64,000 nt of DNA from Bemisia tabaci. Lineage: Eukaryota > Arthropoda > Insecta > Hemiptera > Aleyrodidae. Below are positions 1-9,170 of this stretch, piece by piece (the stretch's first letter is position 1; each line of letters begins with the position of its first letter). The notes beneath the pieces are model-generated. The model searched no databases, was not told where the DNA came from, and saw only the letters and a list, made by a program, of their open reading frames with translations. A program made the position numbers and the translations under genes. The stretch lies in contig NC_092797.1 in NCBI RefSeq assembly GCF_918797505.1, positions 36,159,372 through 36,223,371 on the forward strand, written 5' to 3'.

Positions 1-714
1 TATTAGTGCTCAGCTAGGTAAAAGTTTACCTGACTGTAGTACACAGAGCTCGTAAACTCATCAGTAAAACTTACAGAGAATATACTTCAGTTATAAAACG
101 CACTCAAATGAGTTTAAAACTTGCTTTGGCTCGAGTTGTCTATGCTTTTTGAGAGTGAAAAGTTTTAATTAACAAACACAAAACTGATATCCTCTCACTT
201 GTATGTTAAGTCAGGTTCCCCGTTCGCGACTCATACCTGATTACGATAATTTGGTAATCAGAAAAGGAAAGTAAGCATGACCACGTGCCTGTGCCGAATT
301 ATTTGCTCTCAAAGCCTCCTAATTAACACAATTATCTCCCAGGCTAGACAAACACTGATAAAATTGGAGCAATAAATATGAACGTGAACTTATAATTTTG
401 TAGCAATATTAGCCTCTCAGTGCTTGTCTGTGGAGTTATTTTTTTTTTTTTTCGAGTGCGTTTGCTTCTACACCGGACGCGGCTGTCTGTGATAATCATA
501 TTTTCGCAAGAAGGTAGGACTCGCATGAGAGTAAACGGAGAAATCAAATTGAAAGTACTATTCAGACACTTTTGCACAAAGCACACAAGCAAGGGAAAAA
601 TCAAGTGAAGTTTTTGAAACACATTTTGTTTTTGTTTTTTTAAATACTTACAATCATATCCACGCCTTGAAATTCACATATTTCAAACTTCCGGTTAATT
701 TTTGCAAAAAAAAA
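1..714. other. AT-rich left flank, no gene recognised
   Basis: No convincing coding region, RNA gene or repeat was seen. A run of T lies near 440-452. The frame of the methyltransferase extends upstream to 667 without a stop but also without an ATG, so this stretch probably holds its promoter and 5' UTR. No clear TATA box was identified. Confidence 0.5.
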
Positions 715-1413
715 ATGGCTCTGACCTACGAGAGTTACTTCGCGAAATTGAACTTCGATCAATATTACGCGTTGCAAGTGCGCGATGTGCCGGGCCTCAT
801 AAAAAAATACGTGTCGGGCACCAAGACACTGGACTTCGGCTGCGCCGGTGGCAGATCCTCGATCTTTTTGAAATCCCTCGGAATGGGACTGAACGTGGAT
901 GGAGTGGACATTAACGAAAACATGATTGAAAGTGCGCGGCGAAACGATCCCACGGGACACTACGAAGTGACGAAAAACGGCGAGATACCGGTGAAAGATT
1001 ATCATTACGATTTCGTATTCGTGAAACACGTGTTCCTGCGGATCGAGACTGAGAATGAACTACAGAATATTTTAAACGAGATCAGTAGAGTACTGAGAGT
1101 GGGTGGCACGCTCATAGTGGTGGATAATAATCCGGACACCTACAATACAGAGTGGACGTTCACCTCCACGCGGTTCCGAGAGAATGAGAATCTCCGCAGT
1201 GGTCAAAGGGTCAAAGAGTACATGAAAGCAAGCGACCTGGTGTTCCACGACACGTTTTGGAGCAGCGAGGACACTCAAAAAATGATGCGGAACGCGGGGT
1301 TCAAAGTCGTCCAAGTGCATCGCCCCCTCGGAAAAGACGACGATGGTGTCGCTTGGAGGATGGAAAAGGAAAAGTCACCCTTCATTAACTACGTCGCTCA
1401 AAGAATCTTTTAA
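715..1413 (+). CDS. Class I SAM-dependent methyltransferase, intronless, bacterial-like
   Basis: This is the only long, well-formed ORF in the window: 232 codons plus TAA. It is a Rossmann-fold methyltransferase that would move a methyl group from S-adenosylmethionine to an unknown acceptor. Visible motifs: motif I TLDFGCAGGRS (about residues 37-47), the SAM-binding glycine loop; the acidic end of strand 2 in VDGVDINENMIESARR (about 62-77); a motif IV-like strand YDFVFVKHVF (about 102-111); and the post-motif strand ISRVLRVGGTLIVV (about 125-138). The C-terminal half (WSSEDTQKMMRNAGFKVVQV, then HRPLG and SPFINYVAQR) resembles small bacterial methyltransferases as I remember them. I chose ATG 715 because the upstream extension has no ATG and the context AAAATGGC is good for an insect start. 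No signal peptide or membrane segment is seen, so it is probably cytosolic. It is single-exon and more GC-balanced than its flanks. It lies antisense to, and probably inside, the receptor gene whose exon is at 5855-5899. Bacterial origin is inference. Confidence 0.85.
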   Translation: MALTYESYFAKLNFDQYYALQVRDVPGLIKKYVSGTKTLDFGCAGGRSSIFLKSLGMGLNVDGVDINENMIESARRNDPTGHYEVTKNGEIPVKDYHYDFVFVKHVFLRIETENELQNILNEISRVLRVGGTLIVVDNNPDTYNTEWTFTSTRFRENENLRSGQRVKEYMKASDLVFHDTFWSSEDTQKMMRNAGFKVVQVHRPLGKDDDGVAWRMEKEKSPFINYVAQRIF

Positions 1414-2248
1414 AGATTTTCGAGCTAATTTTCGAGTAAACATTTTATTTGATCAAAATGACTGGTTATCTCTTCTCGGCGTTTATTCTGAGAAATCAGT
1501 GAGGCAGGAGTGTCGCTAACAGGTATCTTTGACTGTTCATCTTCGTATATGTAAAAATTCTGTCGCAACATCGATTAAACTAGACGCATTGTGTAAAAAG
1601 AGACTTGCCGCATTGAATGTTTTTAGGGTGGTGCAAACATTTTTTATAAAGTTTAAAGTTTTTTTGGAAATAAAAAAGCGATTTTATAATTTAATTTGTT
1701 CTTTTCTGTGTGTATAAATGTGCGGGAAAAAATTGTTAAAGGTCTCAATTTTTCTCGAAAAAAATCTTAATTCTAATTCGTATCAAAAATTGGTACGATA
1801 AACTAGACACTTGAAATTATAAAATGTCTGTAGCCCTTTTGGGCCCTAATTTATTCACAGAGGCATCGGTGAATATGTAATGGATTCCTGGACTCTCACA
1901 CGCATCCATATTCCCACTATTAAGTATTCAATTATTATTCTCTCTAATTATATTTTTCTTCTGGTCCTCTGTTGAAATAAATTCTGTACTTTTAAACATC
2001 CTCGTGCTGATTTTATCAGAGGTGTAAATTGCCTCGATTTTTCGACACCTCTTAAAAATAAAATTATTAAACAACTAATATTACATACACTCCCAATTGA
2101 GGTACTTCAGTTATGCGTTCCTTTTGTAGAGCCACTTACAATGTATTGCGATACCTATTCATGGTTGCGACAGAATTTGGAAAATTAAAGTCCTGACATT
2201 TCCTTGATTCCCTTACACATTTTGGTGGGATTCCCTGATAATTGAACC
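1414..2248 (+). other. Methyltransferase 3' flank with candidate polyadenylation signals
   Basis: No gene is seen. AATAAA at 1669-1674 lies about 255 bp after the stop codon and is the best candidate polyadenylation signal. A second AATAAA is at 1977-1982. The rest is AT-rich and featureless to me. Confidence 0.35.
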
Positions 2249-2574
2249 AATGGAGAATTTGCAAGGGTCTGAAATTTGATGAATTTCCTGTTTAAGTGGA
2301 ATCCTCTGAGTAAACTGAACACGAAGATACCCTTGGTTCATAAATTGAGCAATTATTAGAGGAGATATGACAAAATAACCGATTCCGCTAAAATACATGT
2401 GTTTAAATGGGAAATGCCGCCAGATGACGTCACAAGGCGGCACATTTTCTCACTTTTAAATCAATTTTTCTCCAATTTCCCATGTCAGAAAAGAATTATG
2501 AAAAATATTGCGAACTCAGCTCATTAGGCACTTTCAGATGAAGCAATAAAAAAATTGCGTGCAAATTCTCCATT
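2249..2574. mobile_element. MITE-like TIR element, family B, copy 1
   Basis: The element opens with AATGGAGAATTTGCA and closes with TGCAAATTCTCCATT, a 15-bp perfect terminal inverted repeat, and is 326 bp long. A second copy in opposite orientation lies at 60403-60729 and is alignable along its length, including the interior around a TGACGTCA and the CGCCAGATGA stretch. No coding capacity is seen, so it is non-autonomous. Confidence 0.7.
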
Positions 2575-3260
2575 CCAGATTGTTAAAAAAACATCCAGTA
2601 AAAGCTCGTCAAGTCGAAATACGGTTAAGACAAAAAATGCCGATTAAGTAGAATTTTTTTTCGGTCCCTACACAATTCGACTTAGCGAGCATTCACTGTC
2701 GTTCGATAAGTTTTCAAGCAAAATTTGTTGTTCGAAACGTCATACCTACTCGAGAGCAACTAAAGGTGACTTAACGATTTTTTCCTGATATTTCCGTCAT
2801 TTCCCCTGACTTGTTAAAATTCCCTGATATTTTCCAGTTTTCCCGGTATCCCTGGACTGTGGCAACCCTGAATATCGTGTCAACGTATTTTAACCTTGAA
2901 AAGCTCTGTCCCCTCGGACATTTTCCCCGGGAAATTGAATAAGGGATGCCCGGAAGAGTCCCACGACCTCGGGCCGGGACTCCGCGGGGTGAGAACCCCT
3001 CGGATTAGGGTTTCACTTGGCACACCTCGACTAGTAAAATTCAGCGGCGGGCTATTTTTACGAGCCCAAGTTGCATGGAACGGCGGTGGCGGTCTCCAGC
3101 GATTCGAGACACATTGTTCCGCGAATCAAGGCGGAGGCGGCACCGGGTCTCCAGCTCCGCCCGCCCTCGCCTTTATCTCGTCGCAATAAAAATGGTCATA
3201 AAGCAGCGAATACATTAAAGAGTGTCTTCCCCGCGGCTTTGTGTCTAACGTTTCTCGCCC
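2575..3260. other. Intergenic or intronic stretch with short inverted repeat and GC-rich patch
   Basis: A 15-bp imperfect inverted repeat (GCTCGTCAAGTCGAA at 2604-2618 against 2676-2690) forms a small stem-loop. About 2935-3180 is clearly GC-rich compared with its surroundings. No gene is recognised; short ORFs here look random. Confidence 0.4.
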
Positions 3261-3503
3261 CGGCCCACAATGGATCGAGTCAATAGGAGAGCTCGGACAA
3301 AATTTGGAAACTTTAAACGCTTATAACACCGTGTATTTAAGACTTTGAAGTTCTCAAAGTGGTGCCATTGGTTTCCTCGTAAAATTTTCTTCAAGGAACA
3401 CCCCTTGAAGTTTAAAATGTGACGAAATAAACATAAAATTTTGAAATTCCAGTTAAAAATTTCATGTCCGACCTCTCTAATTGACTCGATCCACTGTGCG
3501 GCC
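3261..3503 (+). mobile_element. MITE-like element, family A, copy 1
   Basis: A roughly 240-bp element with inverted ends built on GGATCGAGTCAAT (3272-3284) and ATTGACTCGATCC (3480-3492). The same ends and interior recur at 42601-42837, 51698-51933 (inverted) and, damaged, at 47681, 60190 and 60727. Interior landmarks are GGACAAAATTTGGAAACTT and ATTGGTTTCCTCG. It is non-coding. Ends in the better copies read CGCACAGTGGATCGAGTCAA. Confidence 0.75.
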
Positions 3504-3622
3504 CCGCGCAGTGACGAATTCATTCTCGAGCCGTTCGCACTCCGAGTGTCGTCCCGCAAAGCGGCCCGTTCCGCCTTGTTCGGAGAAAAACGACCCAAGA
3601 GCATTTGAATGTCGTTGTATTT

Positions 3623-3782
3623 CAGTGGCGTGCTTTGCGATATATCAATTGTTATGCCATTTAAACCTATGGATAGGATCGATAGACAGGGTGTTCGCAG
3701 GGAACACCTTAATAATCGATTCTTTGCCATAGGTTTAAATGGCATAACAATCGATATATCGCAAAGCACGCCACGCCACTGT
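3623..3782. mobile_element. hAT-like MITE, family C, copy 1, with 8-bp target duplication
   Basis: A 160-bp element begins CAGTGGCGTGC and ends GCCACGCCACTG(T). Its arms of about 48 bp are inverted repeats sharing ATGCCATTTAAACCTATGG and TATCGCAAAGCACGCCAC. It is flanked by TTGTATTT at 3615-3622 and 3783-3790, an exact 8-bp direct repeat. CAG-type ends plus an 8-bp duplication are the hallmark of hAT transposons. An old copy is at 43205-43335. Confidence 0.85.
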
Positions 3783-3790
3783 TTGTATTT

Positions 3791-4961
3791 CCCCCGATCA
3801 AGGATCTTTCTTCCGGAGAAAAAAAGCTTCCGTGAAATGTCCCCTATTTACAGGAACTCGGGGCCCTCTTAAAATTGGGACATTGTACTTTATGAGAAAA
3901 GCCTGTGCTAGAATTTTAGCGTTGTGGCGCACAGTCTAAAGTCATTGCGAGACGGCCATGACATTTTTAAATAAAATTGAAAATTGTCACGTTTATTTCG
4001 TCAAAATTTGAGTCTTAACGAATGTTATTGGGTGGAAATTTTACGACAAAACCAATGGAGCCACTTTTAAACGTCTACGTGATACAAGATTTTAAAATTC
4101 CCAGCGTCATAACCAGACTGAAACGAGGTCCCCTTTTTGTAGAGGCACGCCTAACCAAGAAATTTCTTAATCGCTGTTAAAATCTTCCGAGTTTTTCTCG
4201 TTTTTTGGGGGGTAGGAGTTTCCTTGAACTTACAACGTTGTTAAAATTTTAAGATGCCCTAAGACTGCGAATAAAACTCTCCAAGAATTTAAAGGGAAAA
4301 GTATCAGTGAGTTTTTCTGAAAAGTCGTGCTTGACACATGCACCGCTATTGAAATTTTAAAATACATTGGGAAAATTTCGATAAAAATTCTCAGCAAATT
4401 TTGCAGGAAAAAATTCACGAGGTTTTCTGAGGATTCTTGTGAATCGGAGGAAATTTTGCAGCGTCAAAATGCCAATACGGCGTTTTTCCCCCAACACGCG
4501 GTTGTTCCGTTTAACGCATTCTCAAGAGCTCGACACTTGAATTTTAACTGGGCTTGAGACCTTTATAACGGGTAATTATTCTCAACGCAAAGGGAGAACA
4601 TACTCTCCTTACAGCAGCCACCCCCCCTTTCCGGCGAGGTGTTTCATGTAGCCGCGGCCTTGTCGGGGATACTCGACACTATGATAATTTTCTTTTCGCC
4701 TCTCTTTTGAGCGGCAAGATAGATGCTCGATGAAAACTCCGGATTTCCTTTTCTTTTCAGTGAGCGATGCGAATAAACAATCTAGGAAAATATATTATTA
4801 TTTTGTAAGGAAAAGGTTCCTTACTAAGTGCCTTCACTTAGTGACTAAGCACGCGAATCCCTTGTACATAAATCGTTTCGATCTTTTTCTCTTGTGCATA
4901 GTTCCATTTAGTAAAATTAAGCAAACTTGTTGACGCAGACACTAAGTATGTCTCAATTAAT
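3791..4961. other. No gene; possible decayed family E fragment
   Basis: Around 4380-4500 the sequence resembles the right end of family E (a GGAAATTTTGCAG-like stretch, then ATACGGCGTTTTTCC), but it is too eroded to bound. The remainder holds nothing I can support. Confidence 0.3.
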
Positions 4962-5221
4962 TGCTGTGCTGCTTAGCTAAGGAAGAACGTTGTATCAATC
5001 TGTGTGCATTGCCAAATTTTTTGTGATAAAATACGAATTTTTAGAAAAACTTGTGAGTATTTCCCGTCCAATTAATTAAGGAATTTTCTTTGCAATGTGA
5101 TAAAAAATATCTGAGAATTTCAAGTTGAGGTATTCATAATTTTGTTCTAAAACTGATGTTTTAAAAGGGGAGGTTCTGTGGCCTGCGAATGTTCATAAGG
5201 CGTTTCACCTTACTACGGTAG
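4962..5221 (+). mobile_element. Family E MITE, old copy
   Basis: The start matches the family ends (GCTAAGGAAGAACG, then a TTGCCAAATTT-like stretch) and the end keeps GAATGTTCATAAGGCGTTTC followed by TACGGTAG. The length of about 260 bp fits the ~250-bp family. Divergence from the consensus is high, so this is an old insertion. It lies about 630 bp from the receptor exon. Confidence 0.6.
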
Positions 5222-5482
5222 TATGCTGATACGAGCGCTTTTAACTTTCAATCTACGACAAGCATGTAAAAGCACCAATGCTGGTGCGACTTAATCATGC
5301 AAAAGCTCACTGCAATATGGCGGGAAGATGTCTCTAGTTTTAAAACAAAAAGTTTAGATCGTCAGATTCTTTTCAATGCTTTTCATTCGAGGCCGCGGAA
5401 TTTATGAACGGCTTTTCAACAATCTAATGGAAAGTATAATTTTTACAAATTCGATCACAGAAATGGAGGGTGGATTGTTTCA

Positions 5483-5778
5483 TCAGCCTCCTGAAATTAT
5501 GAATAATGACAGCATAGAGGGGAGCATTGAAAAATCACGCCTCGAGCCTTCGCACCTTCAATTTTGCAGATGCATCACGGATATCCATCAAGTACGAATA
5601 GATGTATCTCTGCGCCGTCGTCAACAAGAATCAGCCTCCTGAAATTATGAATAATGACAGCATAGAGGGGAGCATTGAAAAATCACGCCTCGAGCCTTCG
5701 CGCCTTCAATTTTGCAGATGCATCACGGATATCCATCAAGTACGAATAGATGTATCTCTGCGCCGTCGTCAACAAGAA
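5483..5778. repeat. Perfect-length 148-bp tandem duplication
   Basis: Two adjacent 148-bp units (5483-5630 and 5631-5778) both start TCAGCCTCCTGAAATTATG and differ at about one base (CGCACC against CGCGCC). Each unit carries a copy of the dispersed family F core (CCTTCAATTTTGCAG, then ACGAATAGATGTATCTCTGCG). The near-identity shows a recent duplication. The pair ends 76 bp from the splice donor of the receptor exon at 5855-5899. Confidence 0.9.
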
Positions 5779-5854
5779 TCCTTTCCCTTACTCTATTTGA
5801 TTGTAATAATTATTATGAATAAGTGGTTAATAGTTTGATGAATGGCAAATTTAC

Positions 5855-5899
5855 CTGCTCGACCCACATGTTTGTCGTCATGATTTGACTCTTCAAATT
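5855..5899 (-). CDS. Nicotinic acetylcholine receptor alpha subunit, internal 45-bp exon
   Basis: Read on the minus strand, the acceptor is TTTTTTGTTTTGTTTCAG, the exon is exactly 45 bp in one open frame (phase 0 at both ends), and the donor is CAG/GTAAAT. The exon encodes NLKSQIMTTNMWVEQ. From family knowledge, insect nAChR alpha subunits have a conserved 45-bp micro-exon encoding NLKNQIMTTNVWVEQ or close variants, in the extracellular ligand-binding domain, so 13 of 15 residues agree. WVEQ and NLK point to the alpha1-alpha4 or alpha8 group rather than a beta or alpha7 type; the exact subunit cannot be called. The product is a pentameric ligand-gated cation channel of neuronal membranes. A CTAAAAC branch-point-like site lies upstream of the acceptor. 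Neither the preceding exon (YDDLLSNYN region) nor the following one (DYKLKW region) was found, so the adjoining introns are large or leave the window. An orphan duplicated exon is possible but less likely. Confidence 0.8.
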
Positions 5900-6401
5900 C
5901 TGAAACAAAACAAAAAATATTGGTTTTAGACAGATTTATTCGGCAAAAAAAGACCCCTGAAAAAATCAAGGAAAGTACAATTGAAGCAAAATATATGATA
6001 CTTTTAATGCACGAACGAGTAAAGTACTAAAAATACTCACGATTCATTACAAACTGATTTGTAAAAATCCAAAAGAATGTAATCACTTTTAAGACACCTC
6101 CTTCCAGGGCCGGATTAAAGGGGTGGCCACATGGGCCGCGGCCCATGGCGGCAAATCTAGAGGGCGGCAATTTTTGCAATTTTTTTAAAAGTAGGGTATA
6201 AAAAAAATCGGATTTAGAAATAAAAATTACAAACGAGAAAAGGCTACAAAATCTCTCATTTCCTGAGAGTATAGTAATTTCTAATTTTATCGTCTTTCAG
6301 TGATACAACAGACAGCACCTTTAATTAGTCGAGTTAAGAGAGAAACCAAACACACAATTTAGCCTGGAACGGCACGACTTAGGGAGAAACGATGCCGAGA
6401 A

Positions 6402-6852
6402 CTTAAGGTGATTCGATGGACGCCATATTTTGTGTCAGAACGGCATGCGATATATCGCATCAATTGGTTCTATTTTTTCAGCTACTCGTCGTTTTTCCTC
6501 AATTTTGAGATCTTAATTCTGTTGTCAGGAGACTGAAACACTCACTAACCAGTTTTAACTTAGAAATTCAACGAAATAAAGGCGTGGTTTTTTCAGAGAG
6601 AAAATATCGCATTCGAGTGCAGTTTCGATATCAGTATCGAATGCAATGTTTTCTCTCTGAAAAAACCACGCCTTTATTACGTTGAATTTCTTTATTAAAA
6701 TTGGTAAGTGAGTGCTTTAGTCTCCTGACAACAGAATTGCGATCTCAAAATTGAAGAAAAACGACGAGTAGCTGAAAAAATGGAACCAATTTCATGCGAT
6801 ATATCGCATGCCGTTCTGATACAAAATATGGCGTCCATCGAATCACCTTAAG
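6402..6852. mobile_element. 451-bp near-complete palindrome (foldback MITE)
   Basis: Arms of about 220 bp run from CTTAAGGTGATTCGATGGAC to its reverse complement ending at 6852, meeting around 6627-6640. Shared blocks include GCGATATATCGCAT, AACGACGAGTAGCTGAAAAA, GTCAGGAGACT and AGAGAGAAAA. The arms differ by scattered substitutions, so it is not brand new. It sits inside the hAT-like element. Confidence 0.85.
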
Positions 6853-6899
6853 ATGAAAAGGAGGAGCCCTCGGCTCGGCAATCGGCATGTAACACATAT

Positions 6900-7115
6900 T
6901 AGCGCCCACAAGACTGCACGAATACTTCACGCATTGCATCAAAGACAGTGCGGTTATTGTGGTCAACGTCAAACGGATAGCGCCTACAAGAATGCATGAA
7001 TACCTCACGCATTGCGCTAAACACAGTGCAGTCAGCGTGAAACGTATAGCGCCTACAAGACTGCGTGAATACTTCACGCATTGCGCCAAACACGGTGCGG
7101 TCGGCGCAGCGCGGC
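6900..7115. repeat. Three tandem ~70-bp units, family D
   Basis: Units start TAGCGCC(T/C)ACAAGA at 6900, 6978 and 7047 (78, 69 and about 69 bp), each with GAATAC(T/C)TCACGCATTGC and A(A/G)ACA(C/G)(A/G)GTGC. The same unit occurs about twice at 23717-23850 inside a different inverted-repeat element. Long ORFs across the units are a by-product of the period. Confidence 0.85.
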
Positions 7116-7617
7116 GCGGCGGCGGAAGTTAAAATCATTAAACCAAATTTTGTGTTTGTTCTTTCATAATTTTTTCGTTCATTTAATATGAGTGGAAGGC
7201 CTTGTCCATTAGAGATAGGTTTACGATACTTGACTTTCGCGCAAAGTTCCGTGACCTTTTGCAAGTAGTATTGACAGGACTTTCCCCAAAAATGTGTTCA
7301 ACACGAGTAAGCGCGTCTTATGCACCCCTCCCCCTCTGGCACGTTCACTTGATGGTTTTTATTGATGTTTCAAAACGAATGAGAAGGGGGCGGCAAAATA
7401 CAGGCGGCCCATGAGCGGCAAGTAGGAAAATCCGGCTATGCCTTCTTCCCCTCATATTATATAGGATTGAATTGAACAAAAAGGATCCGAGCCACAATCC
7501 GACGAAAAATGATTCGGGGGTATGTAATTTTGAGCATAACTATTTGCACTTTTTCCACCGGTGAGAATTCAAAGTCATGGAAAAATTCTGAATGCGAAAA
7601 AAGGTGATGAACTTTAT

Positions 7618-7869
7618 TGGACAGCGTTTAGGAAGGATTCGAGCCACATCAACTTTGGTCAAATTTAATTGGGCAATCGAATTTTTTACAGGAAAACGGT
7701 AGTGAGAATTCTTGTGAAAATTTCAGTGAATTTTCTGCATAGCGCGAAGCGAATTCTTTGATATTTTCAAAGGAACTCGGACAAACGTTCTCTTGTAAAA
7801 AATTAAATGTCCCCGTTAAATTTGGCAATGGCTGATGTGGCTTGGCTCCTTTCTGCTAAATGCGGTCTA
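7618..7869. mobile_element. MITE-like TIR element, family Y, copy 2
   Basis: The left end (GGACAGCGTTTAGGAAGGA, then GCCACATCA) is the inverted partner of the right end (TGATGTGGCTTGGCTCC, then CTAAATGCGGTC). Its size of about 250 bp and these ends match the copy at 42145-42404. A partial related end lies at 7478-7500. Confidence 0.6.
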
Positions 7870-8650
7870 TTCTGTGATAATGAGTCTTACGGAGGAATCA
7901 ATTTTAAACCTCATTTGTCGGTTCAATCTTGATGCGACTTCCTTTGCGTAAACTCGTTAATTTCTCCCCACGGTACGTCACTGATTTGCATAAGTTTCAT
8001 ATACGTCTAGCACCGTCGTTACGTAAGTTTTACGTAAATCCGATGAGTACTTTTACGTGAATCCAGCGCATGAATTGTGCAAGAGTCTGATACGCAAGGG
8101 CTCACAAATTTTCATCCGATGACGACTAAATGCTTCCCGAGTCCTGACGCATTCACATTTCAAAACTTAAGACCCGAAAGTCAAACCGTCGGAATGATAT
8201 TGTTACCCCTCTGCTAAAGCATTACGGAATCGGATAAGTGGAGAGGGGGTAGTGGAGAGGAGGCAGGAAGAGGAGTATGGAGGAGGGGACGGCGGGAAAT
8301 ACTGGAAGTTTAAAAACAGCTAAGAGCAACGTAGAGTTAATGAGTTATTCCGCGATAACGTGTCGCAGCAAAGAGCGCTCTTAGTTTATTAGAATGCATT
8401 ACACTTTGATGAGTTTCTCCCCGCCGTTACCCTTGTGGAACGGAGCCGTGCAGTTCTTGCGCTACCCGCTACCGCACCGGCAAAAACTTGTAAGAGGTAA
8501 TTTGGCAGCCAGTTTCGTAGGTTCCTGTCGTTGCCAGAGAGCCCATTGTAACTTTAGCGCACTCTCCCGGCGGAAATGAGTCATGAGTGATTCATGATTG
8601 GACCCTCTTTCCCAGCCACAAAATAAGGCACGGATAGGTGCGTGCTGATA
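7870..8650. other. No gene; short bZIP-like motif cluster
   Basis: TTACGTAA-type motifs recur at about 8019-8058 (TTACGTAA, TTTACGTAAA and TTTTACGTGAA), which resemble PAR/CREB-type bZIP sites. About 8236-8290 is purine-rich. Nothing else is supported. Confidence 0.25.
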
Positions 8651-8894
8651 CTGCCGTGCTAAGGAAGAACGCCGTATGAAGATCCGAGAGTGGCCAAATT
8701 TTCTTTGATAAAACTTGTGATTTTGACGAAATTTATGCATATTTTCCCTTGTTATTTTCAGATTAAATTGAGTATGATATTGTGTGAAAATCCTGGAAGG
8801 AAATATTCCCAATTTGCTCAGTGAATTAGGTTTTTATCGAAGGAAATGTGGCAACGTCTTAAGGCTCATACGGCGTTCTTCCTAAACACGGCAG
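8651..8894 (+). mobile_element. Family E MITE, full copy
   Basis: It starts CTGCCGTGCTAAGGAAGAAC and ends CATACGGCGTTCTTCCTAAAC then CGGCAG, inverted ends of about 50 bp enclosing an AT-rich middle with a CAGATTAAATTGAGTATG-like core. It is 244 bp long. At least ten full or partial copies of this family are in the window. Confidence 0.8.
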
Positions 8895-8912
8895 AATAGG
8901 GTCGTGCTAGTA

Positions 8913-9170
8913 CTGCCGTGCTAAGAAAAACGCCGTAAGAGCCTTCAGGTGTTGCAAAATTGTCTTTGACAAAACGTTGACAAACTTTGACGAATTTCTT
9001 AGGACACTTAAAAATATTTTTCCTCCAATTTTTTAGATACTTCTGTTCGCAAAGTAACCTAGAGATGTTGAAAATTTCAAGGAAAAATATTCATAATTTT
9101 CCTCAAAAATAAACATTTTACCGAAGAAAATTTGGCAATTGGGACAGCTGAAAGGTCCTTCTAGACGCAA
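8913..9170 (+). mobile_element. Family E MITE, right end decayed
   Basis: It lies 18 bp after the previous copy in the same orientation. The left end CTGCCGTGCTAAGAAAAACG is intact. The right end reads AATTTGGCAATTGGGACAGC and has lost the CGGCAG terminus. The two form a head-to-tail pair. Confidence 0.65.

Larger units (their letters stand above)
6105..7440. mobile_element. hAT-like non-autonomous element with nested palindrome and tandem repeats
   Basis: The left end CAGGGCCGGATTAAAGGGG mirrors the right end, TTTTCCGGCTATG read outward. Just inside each end is a shared subterminal GGGCCGC and GGCGGCAA signature. The flanks are CCTCCTTC (6097-6104) and CCTTCTTC (7441-7448), a 7/8 match in the position expected for an 8-bp target duplication. 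CAGGGCCGGATT is a familiar hAT end. No transposase ORF is present. The cargo is a 451-bp palindrome (6402-6852) followed by three tandem units (6900-7115). Confidence 0.65.

Noticed and set aside
667..714. Longer methyltransferase start at 667
   Set aside because: The frame is open but begins at TTG, with no ATG before 715. Eukaryotic initiation at ATG 715 with good context is more likely.
640..1029. Minus-strand ORF opposite the methyltransferase
   Set aside because: A shadow of the coding strand; no motifs of its own.
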